Assembly (NCBI RefSeq): GCF_003966145.1
Contig: NZ_RXNR01000014.1
Location: forward strand, 20,201 to 84,200
DNA: 64,000 nucleotides
Source: Lysinibacillus telephonicus
GTDB taxonomy: Bacteria; Bacillota; Bacilli; Bacillales_A; Planococcaceae
Direction: 5' to 3'
Below the pieces are notes generated by a model, which searched no databases, was not told where the DNA came from, and saw nothing but the letters and a program-made list of their open reading frames with translations. Positions 56,168 through 64,000 of the stretch are shown in pieces. The first letter of the stretch is position 1, and each line of letters opens with the position of its first letter. A program made the position numbers and the translations under genes.

Positions 56168-56863
56168 ATGAATTGTGCATCTATCTTAGTGTTGGAAGAC
56201 GAACGAGCCATTTCAGACATGGTTGAAATTATCTTAAGAAAGGAAGGATTTCAACACATACATATTTGTGAAAATATTAAAAAATGCAGGGAACTCGTAG
56301 AACGGCATACATATGATTTTTATTTATTAGATATCATGCTTCCAGATGGGAGCGGTTTGGATATTGCAGAAATAATTCGGCAAAACAGCGATGCGCCTAT
56401 TTTCTTTTTAACGGCAAAATGCAGTGATGCGGATAAACTTCGTGGATTTATGAATGGAGCAGATGATTATATTACAAAACCTTTTAATCCATTAGAGTTG
56501 GTTGCGCGTATTAAAGCTCAATTAGGTCGATATTTAAAACAAAAGAAACAAACGCCAACCCTCTTTCAATTTGACCGCTTTACCTTTGACTCTGAGGCTG
56601 CAGAACTGTGGGTGGATGGTCAGCGTGAAATTATCAATGGCAGACTTTTTTATTTACTATCATATCTTTGTGAAAATGCCGGACAGGTATTATCTAAAGA
56701 ACAAATTTACCAGCACGTCTGGGGTGATTTTTTATTTGATGATAATACTGTCATGGTCCATATTCGAAAACTGCGCGAAAAAATTGAAAAGAATCCAAGT
56801 AAACCAACATGCATCGTAACAGTACGAGGCGTAGGCTATAAACTTGTCGGTGATGGAAAATGA
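56168..56863 (+). CDS. OmpR-family response regulator
   Basis: 231 aa. Receiver domain with the phosphoacceptor Asp55 (DFYLLDIMLPDGSG), acidic pocket Glu10/Asp11, Thr in FLTAK and Lys in YITKPFNP. C-terminal winged helix ends in DNTVMVHIRKLREKIEKNPS and VRGVGYKL. Its stop overlaps the kinase ATG by 4 bp (ATGA). Divergent from the DUF418 gene, a candidate target. Stimulus unknown. Confidence 0.93.
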   Translation: MNCASILVLEDERAISDMVEIILRKEGFQHIHICENIKKCRELVERHTYDFYLLDIMLPDGSGLDIAEIIRQNSDAPIFFLTAKCSDADKLRGFMNGADDYITKPFNPLELVARIKAQLGRYLKQKKQTPTLFQFDRFTFDSEAAELWVDGQREIINGRLFYLLSYLCENAGQVLSKEQIYQHVWGDFLFDDNTVMVHIRKLREKIEKNPSKPTCIVTVRGVGYKLVGDGK

Positions 56864-58518
56864 AGTCTTCAAGTAAATTAACCATTCGATTTATTTTATA
56901 TTTTATTTTATTTTACCTCTTTATTATCATTGGAACGATTGGAAGCATTGTTGCATTTTTCTTTTATATTAGTGGAAATACGGGGAACGATATTCATTTA
57001 TTTGATGGATTTGAATTTGAAGATGAAATTATTAAAGAAAAGAATAGTTACAAATTATCAGATTATCTTATAGAACAGGCGGAAGACAATAGTGGTCAGC
57101 TATATCTTGTAAACAACACAATGAAAGTATTAGATTACACTGGGGAAACTTGCGAGCTTTGTAACATGACAAAGGAAGAAATTTTGGCGTTGGATACAAA
57201 GGGGTTGCATACATGGAAACTTTCAAACCACTATTTGCTTTTTGTACCGAAATCCCCACTGGAGCCTTTATTTAAAAAAATTAATATGGAATGGACTGCA
57301 ACAGCTAGCTTTTCATCTTCATTACAAAAAGAGTTAGAGAAGCATAATATTTCAGTTGAACTTTACGATGAAAGATGGAAGCGCGAAACACTCTTTGGAG
57401 ATAGCAAACCGCTAGTTCACTTGCCTGATATCGTACAAAACAACTCCGATATTTTTGAGCAAAAGGAATGGTTGTCAGCTAAATCTCTATCGGATGGCTC
57501 AACCCTTGTAGCACGTATGCCTAATGATTATTATCAACCTTTTGAAGAACACTTTAATAAAGGAATGCTAATGCTTATTTTCTTCTTTGTAGTGTTCCAT
57601 ATCATTTTATTAATTGGGATTATCCTTTTATCATTTGGCATCTCTAATCGATTTGTTAGACCTATCGTTTACATTTTATCTCGAATAGGAAAACTAGCAA
57701 AATTTGATTACAACAAATCAATAGATGAGCGGATTCATCACAAGAAAACAGGTAAATTAAAAAGGAAATATAAACTATTCCAACCTATAGATGATTCCAT
57801 TGATAATTTAACAAATCGTTTAGCTTATAACGAACGTCAAATAAAACGGGCAGAACAACTTCGGGAAGAATGGATTACCGGGCTATCGCATGATCTAAAA
57901 ACCCCATTAAGTTCAATTTACGGATATTCTACTATGCTTTCATCAAGCGACTATAACTGGTCGCCCGAGGAAACTCGCGAATTTGCCGCAACAATGCGAG
58001 AAAAAGCAAATTACATGGATGCCTTAATTCAAGATTTAACTTATACGTATCAATTAAAAAATAAGGCGGTCCAATTGAGTCTTGAAAAAGTTGATTTGGC
58101 TAAATGGCTGGCACAGTTTCAAGATGATCAAGTAACTGTTCAAACAAGTGGAAATGTAATAATTGAAGCAGATAAATTGCTGCTTTATCGAATAATTGAA
58201 AACATAGTTGGCAATGCCAAAAAGCATACACCTGCAGGTACCCCCATAAAGATTACAGCTTGGGAAGAAAATTTTAGTGTCATATTAAGTGTTAAAGATT
58301 ATGGTTCAGGTATACCACAAGAAGATTTAGATAATCTATTTGAACGTTATTATCGTGGCACCAATACAACTGATGATTTAAACGGCACTGGATTAGGTCT
58401 TGCAATAACAAAACAGTTAATAGACATGCACAATGCAGAAATTGATGTGTTATCAAATGAAGGTGGAACAGAGTTTAAAATACGATTTGGCAAAGCAAAT
58501 AACTTTAAGGAAATGTAA
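56860..58518 (+). CDS. Sensor histidine kinase
   Basis: 552 aa. TM1 at about 10-35, an extracytoplasmic sensor of about 190 residues with a CELC pair, TM2 at about 235-265, a HAMP-like linker (SNRFVRPIVYILSRIGKLAK), then the H-box (GLSHDLKTPLSSIYGYS), N-box (IIENIVGNAKKH) and G-boxes (DYGSGIP, GTGLGLAI). It forms a two-component system with the preceding regulator. The extracellular CELC pair could be a redox or metal switch. Confidence 0.93.
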   Translation: MKSSSKLTIRFILYFILFYLFIIIGTIGSIVAFFFYISGNTGNDIHLFDGFEFEDEIIKEKNSYKLSDYLIEQAEDNSGQLYLVNNTMKVLDYTGETCELCNMTKEEILALDTKGLHTWKLSNHYLLFVPKSPLEPLFKKINMEWTATASFSSSLQKELEKHNISVELYDERWKRETLFGDSKPLVHLPDIVQNNSDIFEQKEWLSAKSLSDGSTLVARMPNDYYQPFEEHFNKGMLMLIFFFVVFHIILLIGIILLSFGISNRFVRPIVYILSRIGKLAKFDYNKSIDERIHHKKTGKLKRKYKLFQPIDDSIDNLTNRLAYNERQIKRAEQLREEWITGLSHDLKTPLSSIYGYSTMLSSSDYNWSPEETREFAATMREKANYMDALIQDLTYTYQLKNKAVQLSLEKVDLAKWLAQFQDDQVTVQTSGNVIIEADKLLLYRIIENIVGNAKKHTPAGTPIKITAWEENFSVILSVKDYGSGIPQEDLDNLFERYYRGTNTTDDLNGTGLGLAITKQLIDMHNAEIDVLSNEGGTEFKIRFGKANNFKEM

Positions 58519-58653
58519 GGCGGCATTTAGGTAATAATTTTGAGATTATTTAATTCAATTGCCTAAATTGTTAAACAACTGACATAGTGAAAACAGTTTC
58601 CAACTTCGTGTCGCAAAATTCAAGACTAAATTCTTGAGAATAAACCACAAAAA

Positions 58654-58686
58654 GCTCCCCCTATGCCTGTTTGCCATAGGGGGAGC
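58654..58686. terminator. Bidirectional terminator between kinase and tadG-like genes
   Basis: Perfect 12-bp stem gctccccctatg / catagggggagc with A-rich and T-rich flanks. Confidence 0.85.
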
Positions 58687-58733
58687 ATTTCTCCTAATTC
58701 TACTTTTCTATTATTCGATAGCAAGTATTTTAC

Positions 58734-59372
58734 TTAATTAAGAACATATTTTAAATAGCTCAATGGTGGTCCATACCCTTCTTGTGGTATATCTTTTGTA
58801 AACGAATCAATTAAAGTGCCATCTGTTATCGTTTCATATGTAGCATCGGTTCGTACTTCTACACGATATTTATCGGAAGAAATGAGAATTTCGAGATGTT
58901 CTTCATTTCCTTCATTTTCTTTAATCACTTCTTGAGCCGAACGGTACATATTTGTACTCAATGTAGGATTTAAACGAAATTTTACCTCAAAAAAGTTTTT
59001 TAAAATAGGGTCACCTAGTCTTCCTGGTAAAATTTCATTTAAGGCTTTAATAAAAGCCTCCTCTTCCGCATAACCAAGTGAAAGATAATCATTTTTCTTC
59101 TCTACAATGATATCCCAAAGCGGCTCATAATCTTCTTCTTCTTCAAGAGCTTCCATCATTGCCTCATCAAACTCTTTAATAGCATCCTCTGTTGCGATTA
59201 AAATTTCACTCGTAGCGGCAATTGCTCCTAGCTGTGCGGCTGTGGATGCTTGTTGCTTCACAGCATAGACTCGAACAACATTAACGATAATGATTGAAAG
59301 TACGATAATAACTGTCATCATCCACAGAAGATAAATTGCAGCACTTCCTTTTTCATTTTTGAGGAGCTTCAT
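58734..59372 (-). CDS. TadG/TadE-like pseudopilin-type protein
   Basis: 212 aa. Short basic leader (MKLLKNEKGSAAIYLLWMMT), then one hydrophobic N-terminal helix (about 11-33) and a mostly polar, acidic ectodomain (EALEEEEDYEPLW). NEKGSAAIYLL is a TadE/G-like pilin-type signal. Overlaps the tadE-like stop (ATGA). Tad minor pilins help assemble Flp pili, but no secretion ATPase or tadB/C genes are in the window, so the function of this pair is open. Confidence 0.6.
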   Translation of the reverse strand: MKLLKNEKGSAAIYLLWMMTVIIVLSIIIVNVVRVYAVKQQASTAAQLGAIAATSEILIATEDAIKEFDEAMMEALEEEEDYEPLWDIIVEKKNDYLSLGYAEEEAFIKALNEILPGRLGDPILKNFFEVKFRLNPTLSTNMYRSAQEVIKENEGNEEHLEILISSDKYRVEVRTDATYETITDGTLIDSFTKDIPQEGYGPPLSYLKYVLN

Positions 59373-59767
59373 GGGACAAGCACCTTCCCAATCGCCTTTG
59401 AGTCTAAAGTAATAAGTGCTGAATCTGCAATACTATCAGGAAGAAATACTAATGGGTGCTTAGCAGTTATCGTAATTTCAAACAAATCTGAGCTTCCAGG
59501 TACATTTCGAATGACAAATTGATGATCTTGTAATATAGAAGCCCCGCCGATAGATTCATCGATTACTTCTTTAGTCTCATAATAATCTTCTGATACCGCA
59601 TATACTTTTGCCGCATCGGATGCTGCAGCTTTTAAGCTAATGACTGCATAGCCTGATGCAACCACTTGCCAAAGAAGAAGAAAAAGTAAGAAATATAGTG
59701 GAAGAATTCCTAAAAACTCAATTGAAAGCGAACCTCTTTCATTTTTTAATATTTTTCTTGTTTCCAT
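59369..59767 (-). CDS. TadE-like pseudopilin
   Basis: 132 aa. METRKILKNERGSLSIEFLG is a near-perfect TadE signature (NERGSxxxEF), followed by a hydrophobic helix (about 18-40) and a small ectodomain. Glu at the +5-like position after Gly is kept, as in class IV pilin-like signals. Ribosome-binding site GGAAGGTGAGAGG. Just upstream (59832-59909, minus) is a 25-codon single-helix frame that may be a remnant of another tad gene. Confidence 0.75.
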   Translation of the reverse strand: METRKILKNERGSLSIEFLGILPLYFLLFLLLWQVVASGYAVISLKAAASDAAKVYAVSEDYYETKEVIDESIGGASILQDHQFVIRNVPGSSDLFEITITAKHPLVFLPDSIADSALITLDSKAIGKVLVP

Positions 59768-59931
59768 CCTCTCACCTTCCTTGGCGATTGCCTATTTATG
59801 TTATCTCTATTATTAAACATCGCTGGTGGTATCATGATAATAAAGAGGGCAAAAAATATATAATAATAGTAACTGCCACTAATAATCCAATTTTGGATGT
59901 TAGAAACACTTTATTTTAAAAAGTCATTTCA

Positions 59932-60390
59932 TCATCTCTTTACTTTTAATTGTAAAGTTTGAATTTGATTCATTTTATATTGAATATAAAATACATGGAA
60001 GATGAAAAGTAAATAATTCTTAAGTGGTACATCAACTTCTTGTTCTAATATTTCACGCAATCTGAAAATAGAATAGTAAAGTAATCCAATAAAGAAAAAG
60101 TTGAAAATTATTTCATAAGATTCAAGATTTGCAATACCATAGTCACTCAGTACAAAATTTCCAAAGATTTGAATAAACAAGAATATAAATGATATAATCG
60201 TAAACAATCTCCACAATCCAAAATGAATACCTGTTTTATAATTAAAATTCTCAATACTATGTCGATTTCTTAAGAACCAAACTCCTATGTATGCTCCTAA
60301 TGTAATAAATGACAAAACAATCATGACAAGGAGGTTTAATTTTTTAAAATCGATACTAAAACTATTTTCATTTCTTATTAATTTTTCCAT
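59932..60390 (-). CDS. Small membrane protein, DUF4234-like
   Basis: 152 aa from ATG 60390; an ATG 9 bp earlier is too close to GAAGGG. Three or four TM helices. LGAYIGVWFLRNRHSIENFN resembles the DUF4234 motif. C-terminal amphipathic tail. Fourth and last of a row of multi-TM genes after the toxin-like gene. Could be an immunity-type or unrelated membrane protein. Confidence 0.55.
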   Translation of the reverse strand: MEKLIRNENSFSIDFKKLNLLVMIVLSFITLGAYIGVWFLRNRHSIENFNYKTGIHFGLWRLFTIISFIFLFIQIFGNFVLSDYGIANLESYEIIFNFFFIGLLYYSIFRLREILEQEVDVPLKNYLLFIFHVFYIQYKMNQIQTLQLKVKR

Positions 60391-60577
60391 CCACTTCATC
60401 CCTTCAAATTACAGAAAAATAATATTAACACAGTGATGAGCAATTTATGAGAAAGTAAGGATATCAAACGTTACTCAAATAATCATAATAGTCAATACTA
60501 TTTATAAATCTGTGATAATGACGAGTATAATTGAAAAGTAATCATAATAAATTAATCGCTGCACTGCCTTACATCTT

Positions 60578-61165
60578 TTATTGTTCTAATTGTTTTACTC
60601 TCTCAGGAGTTGATAACATCGCTGGTGCAATCATCATCATAAGCAAACCAATAAAATAGAAAATAATTGCAACCCCGATAAAAGGACCTGCATCAAAAGC
60701 AATGATATAAGCCCACATTATCCCACCAATAAATAAAATAATCCCAATATAAATAAACAGTAAATTTTTAAACCACATTTCTCGAGGATTTACTAACGCT
60801 CTTGTTATGGCATCCTGTTTAAATAATAAAAAGCTAATGAGTCCAATTGTAACAATAAGTAACAACCAAAAAAAGATTGTAGGGTAGAGTGCTTTAAAAG
60901 CTGGGGACATTGCATAATATACTATCACCATCAACATGACGAAAGAATGTAGAGAAAAATAACGTTTACTGTTATGCTTTTGGAAAATCCAAATTATATA
61001 ACTTAGAATTGCTGACAAAATTGCAATACTCAAATTAATAATTAGCCATTTAACAACATTTTCTTCCGGCATAAAGCTAACAAGAAACCCTATCACTACA
61101 TGCACAAATAACGTAATAAAAATATAGTTTTCTTTAAATGGCACCCATTCTTTTTCAGCTTTCAT
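60578..61165 (-). CDS. Six-TM membrane protein
   Basis: 195 aa, six TM helices in three pairs (about 12-30, 38-60, 68-88, 92-112, 130-152 and 158-182) with short charged loops. No recognised domain. Ribosome-binding site AAAGGAATGGTG. Lies between two other small membrane genes with 77-187 bp gaps. Candidate member of a membrane immunity group. Confidence 0.5.
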   Translation of the reverse strand: MKAEKEWVPFKENYIFITLFVHVVIGFLVSFMPEENVVKWLIINLSIAILSAILSYIIWIFQKHNSKRYFSLHSFVMLMVIVYYAMSPAFKALYPTIFFWLLLIVTIGLISFLLFKQDAITRALVNPREMWFKNLLFIYIGIILFIGGIMWAYIIAFDAGPFIGVAIIFYFIGLLMMMIAPAMLSTPERVKQLEQ

Positions 61166-61242
61166 GTATCACCATTCCTTTATACTTTTTCAAAAACTTC
61201 CTGTTATTTGTAATTCTTGTGTTTCCACCATACAACTCAAAA

Positions 61243-61905
61243 TTAATTATCAATCAATGGATTTGATAATTCCTTTCGAAACCGCAATGTTAAATAAATA
61301 TAAATAAAAGGAAATACTAAAGCGTTCAATAAAACTCGGATAATAATAAAAGCCAAAATATTGTTATCATACTGGGATAGAAAGAGCGTCAAAACTACCC
61401 AACATCCTATATTTATACTAAAGATAATAACGAGTTCTCCAATTAATGAAATATTTTCTCTTACAATAGCATGAATCGTTTTTATGCACACTTCTTTAAC
61501 ATTTCGACCTTCTGAAAAGAATGGAAAAACTAATAAAAAAACAAGAGCAAGGATGGTAGGTATAAATAAAAAATAGATCCCAATTACCGCAACAAAATAA
61601 AAAATTGTTGTAAAAATAAAGAGAATCCCAAATTGCTTAATAAAATAAATAATTCCTTCAATTGGATTAATATCGTGATCTTGTTTATAAGCAATGACCA
61701 TTTTCATAAAAGGTGGAATACAAATAATAAAATTTAATATTATTAAGAAAACAGAAAAATACTCTGGTGCAATTGCTTCTTCAGACATATTTACATAAAT
61801 CATGCTCAAAAAAGAAATGATAGTTACTGGTAGGATAATGAAAAAGGACCAAATCAGAATCTGACTCCAATTCCGATTATAGATATCAAAAATTTCTCGA
61901 ACCAT
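61243..61905 (-). CDS. Six-TM membrane protein, possibly DUF975/GDPD-anchor-like
   Basis: 220 aa starting MVREIFDIYNRNWSQILIWS, with six TM helices and a repeated aromatic/Pro pattern. The N-terminal IFDIYNRNW layout recalls the membrane domains seen in DUF975 or glycerophosphodiester-phosphodiesterase membrane proteins; tentative. It overlaps the upstream gene's stop (TAATG), so the two are coupled. Ribosome-binding site GAAGGTG. Confidence 0.5.
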   Translation of the reverse strand: MVREIFDIYNRNWSQILIWSFFIILPVTIISFLSMIYVNMSEEAIAPEYFSVFLIILNFIICIPPFMKMVIAYKQDHDINPIEGIIYFIKQFGILFIFTTIFYFVAVIGIYFLFIPTILALVFLLVFPFFSEGRNVKEVCIKTIHAIVRENISLIGELVIIFSINIGCWVVLTLFLSQYDNNILAFIIIRVLLNALVFPFIYIYLTLRFRKELSNPLIDN

Positions 61906-62276
61906 TAGAGAACACCTTCTCTTTTCTTACGAATAAATACAGTACTAACTGCAAATAAAAGACTCACGATTACTGCATATGACAAGCTTCTTCCAATTCC
62001 CTCTGGGTCGGAAAAGACTAAAATATTAAAAACAAAGTGAGATAGGATAAAACTAAAAAATGTAATTACAATCGCTCCTAAATATGCAGCTGTATATGGT
62101 GTTTCTGTATTCCATTTTGCAGCAAAAAAACCCATACTTCCATATGTTAGGATTGTTTGAATAAACAAGAAAAGTCCGTAACTTTCTATTGGAATAAAAC
62201 CTAATAGAAAAGAAATGGCAACGGTTAACAAAATACTTGCTCCAACTGCCTGAAAAAATTTCATCATATTAAACAT
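61905..62276 (-). CDS. Four-TM membrane protein directly after the toxin-like gene
   Basis: 123 aa from ATG 62276 (AGGTGAG upstream); the frame extends to 62387 into the toxin gene without a ribosome-binding site. Four TM helices: FFQAVGASILLTVAISFLLG, YGLFLFIQTILTYGSMGFFA, AAYLGAIVITFFSFILSHFV and SYAVIVSLLFAVSTVFI. Position 52 bp after a polymorphic-toxin-like gene makes it the best immunity candidate. Membrane immunity proteins are usual for pore-forming type VII effectors. Confidence 0.5.
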   Translation of the reverse strand: MFNMMKFFQAVGASILLTVAISFLLGFIPIESYGLFLFIQTILTYGSMGFFAAKWNTETPYTAAYLGAIVITFFSFILSHFVFNILVFSDPEGIGRSLSYAVIVSLLFAVSTVFIRKKREGVL

Positions 62277-62328
62277 CAGTATCTCACCTACTATTTTAGG
62301 ATTGGATTGCCCCAAAAAGAGCAATCCG

Positions 62329-63879
62329 TTATCCAAATCCAAATAATTTTTTTGCACCGTTAAATAATCCTTGAGCTTTATCAGCAAGCTTAGAAGCCCC
62401 TTTACTTACCAAATCAGCAGCAAAAGAGTAACCTTCGCTAACTTTGTTACTAATCCATTCTTTAGCTTTACGACCTGTTGAGGTTCCGTTCATGAACCAA
62501 GCAGATCCTAATCCTACTGCTAACCCTACGCCCGCTCCTACAATCGTACCGACACCTGGGACAACAGAACCAGCCATTGCACCAGTAACCGCACTTGATA
62601 TAACACTAGAAGCTACGGTTGTTCCCGCCCCAATTGCAAGATCTACTGTAACATCAGCGTAGAACTTAGAAGACTTGAATGCATTAGCTCCATGTTTGTC
62701 GACATTTCCAAATAAAGTAGCTGCAATAGATAGTGGACCATTTAATTTAGATAAATTTGATTTCGCCCAAAACTTTTTAGAGAAGACATTGTATCCATCG
62801 TTCAAACCGGACTTTAAGTTTTTCCAAGTAGTGCCTAGAATATCTTTTTTCGTTTGTGCTAATTTTTTACTATCAAAAAAGCTAGATACCTTAAAAGGTT
62901 TTTGATTGGACTTGCCTGCTGGCATATAACGCTCTTTGCCATCAATTTTATATTTTTTATAATTGTTATAAAAATGATTCAACACCGGATTTTTTAAGCT
63001 GGATTTCCCGCGCACCTTATAATTACCAGATTCCAGCTTTTCAAATTTAAATCCAGCATAAGTGGCAGCAGCTCCTTCTAATACCGGTTTAACAAAAGAG
63101 GTTGCATAAGTTTTGGCATCTTTTAATGTTTGTGAAATAGTACCCCATATTCCGTTTTCTTCAGTTGTTGAGTTTAAAAAAATGTTTAAAAGCGATGGAG
63201 TTTTTGTATTTCCACCTGAATCCCCAGCTTCTCCATTTGATGTATCTCCAGTTGGATTTTCGCCTCCGGTTGATCCTTCTCCACCTGATGGATTTTGGCC
63301 CCCATTTGGTCCGTCTCCACCTGTTGGATTTTGACCCCCATTTGATCCTTCTCCACCTGATGGATTTTGACCCCCATTTGGTCCGTCTCCACCTGTTGGA
63401 TTTTGACCCCCATTTGATCCTTCTCCACCTGATGGATTTTGACCTCCATTTGGTCCTTCTCCACCTGTTGGATTTTGGCCCTCATTTGGTCCTTCTCCAC
63501 CTGTTGGATTTTGGCCCCCATTTGGTCCTTCTCCACCTTTAGTTGAATCGCCTCCTGTTAGCGAATCGCCAGTTGGGACATTCCCGCCTGATGGACTTTC
63601 TCCACCTTCTGCTGCCTTGCCGCCTGAAGGACCTTCTCCACCTTCCGCTGCCTTGCCGCCTGAAGGACCTTCTCCACCTTCTGTAGCTTTACCACCAGTG
63701 ACCGCTTCTCCAGTTGAATTTGTTATAGCATTCCCACCAGATGGGCCTTTGCCACCTTCAGTCGCATTACCTCCTGTCACGTTGCTGCCAGCAGTAATCG
63801 GGCTCCCAGTAACTAATCGATTTATCGGTAAAGTGCCAGCAATATTAGGAATAATAAACTGACCATTTCCTCTTGAAAG
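62329..63879 (-). pseudogene. 3' fragment of a polymorphic-toxin-like gene, cut by an IS3 element
   Basis: 516 codons remain. The fragment begins LSRGNGQFIIPNIAG, crosses a long Gly/Pro/Asn repeat (about residues 40-205 of the fragment), then a mixed region (GTISQTLKDAKTYATSFVKP, FKFEKLESGNYKVRGKSSL). It ends in a Gly-zipper-like hydrophobic domain (VASSVISSAVTGAMAGSVVP, GVGTIVGAGVGLAVGLGSAW) and a basic amphipathic tail. Such ends occur in LXG/type-VII-secreted membrane toxins. The apparent start (TTG 63897) lies inside the IS end, so the real N-terminus is beyond the element and the gene is broken. Confidence 0.6.
63244..63540 (-). repeat. 36-bp tandem repeats coding a GGEGPNGGQNPT linker
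   Basis: Eight copies of a 12-residue unit (GGEGPNGGQNPT with D/S/E variants) within the toxin-like gene. A second set of 12-residue units (GGKAAEGGEGPS, three copies) lies upstream near 63600-63700. Copies differ by few bases, pointing to recent expansion. Confidence 0.85.
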
Positions 63880-64000
63880 TGAACTGCTCCCCGTCAAGTA
63901 GACAGTATAAATAATAAAAAGATTTTAAGCGGCTTGAGCTCGGAATTCTAAAGGGCTTAAGCCGTTTAATTTTTTTGTGTAACGATAATGATTATAAAAA
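63880..64000 (-). mobile_element. IS3-family (IS150-like) element, right-hand end only
   Basis: The edge starts TGAACTGCTCCCCGTCAAGT at 63880, matching the TGnACTGC-CCCC terminal repeats of IS150-group elements. The transposase C-terminus lies 45 bp inside. The other end is outside the window, so target duplication cannot be checked. Confidence 0.8.
63925..64000 (-). CDS. IS3-family transposase OrfB, C-terminal end (partial)
   Basis: The last 24 residues, FYNHYRYTKKLNGLSPLEFR then AQAA, are the canonical end of the rve-domain transposase of IS3/IS150 elements (YNxxRxxxKLNGLSPxEYR). The stop is at 63925-63927. The gene continues beyond the window edge. Confidence 0.88.
   Translation of the reverse strand, partial: FYNHYRYTKKLNGLSPLEFRAQAA

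Noticed and set aside
63244..63540. CRISPR or minisatellite of unknown role
   Set aside because: It is a coding 12-residue tandem linker inside the toxin-like gene.
63897..63897. TTG start codon for a complete Gly-rich protein
   Set aside because: This codon lies inside the IS terminal sequence, so the complete-gene reading is an artefact of the insertion.

Overview
The window is low-GC Gram-positive chromosome. Strong ribosome-binding sites, intrinsic terminators with T-tails, and the set csbA, minJ, ctpB, ftsEX, uvrBA, prfB (with its programmed frameshift), secA and comK point to Bacillales. Gene order and protein character suggest the Planococcaceae/Caryophanaceae side (Lysinibacillus/Solibacillus-like) rather than Bacillus proper; that placement is an inference. 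Most genes lie on the minus strand.

Layout. 0-8 kb is accessory: a frameshifted yfiT-like gene, a PadR-chrA chromate operon, a Bmr/Blt-type efflux pump with a divergent MerR regulator, and an HpaB-type monooxygenase. 8-15 kb is a conserved division and envelope block: csbA, minJ, ctpB, a thioredoxin-like thiol-disulfide protein, an M23 hydrolase, ftsX and ftsE. 15-33 kb is a patchwork of accessory genes and decayed remnants. It holds a DinB protein, a 54-aa zinc ribbon, two paralogous secreted proteins, a PadR/DUF2812/erythromycin-esterase/DUF2812 cluster, two divergent ECF sigma/anti-sigma modules, a broken two-gene operon, a PadR-DUF1048-ABC cassette of visibly higher GC, and a GNAT-APH pair. 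33-54 kb is core-like: a yvlB-type gene, uvrBA with a LexA-like box, a LacI-controlled permease/ALDH/Fe-ADH operon, comK, prfB and secA. 52.8-53.7 kb carries an unusual array of 102-bp units, each made of five 18/21-bp sub-repeats starting CGTAAA and open in frame as an Arg-Lys-Tyr protein. 53.8-60 kb has an EamA transporter, a DUF418 protein, a two-component system and an orphan TadE/TadG pair. 60-64 kb holds four small multi-TM proteins downstream of the 3' part of a Gly-rich polymorphic-toxin-like gene, which is cut at 63879/63880 by an IS3-family element running off the window end.

How the genes work together. FtsEX probably gates the neighbouring M23 protein at division sites. The LacI operon has two identical 20-bp operators in inverted orientation, which suggests looping repression of uptake and alcohol-to-acid oxidation. 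Three separate PadR regulators each sit beside a different palindrome. The toxin-like gene and the membrane proteins after it look like a disabled toxin/immunity locus.

The least explained structures are the 102-bp array, its decayed relative at 27.1 kb, and the DUF2812/esterase cluster. All calls are from reading the sequence; no searches were run.
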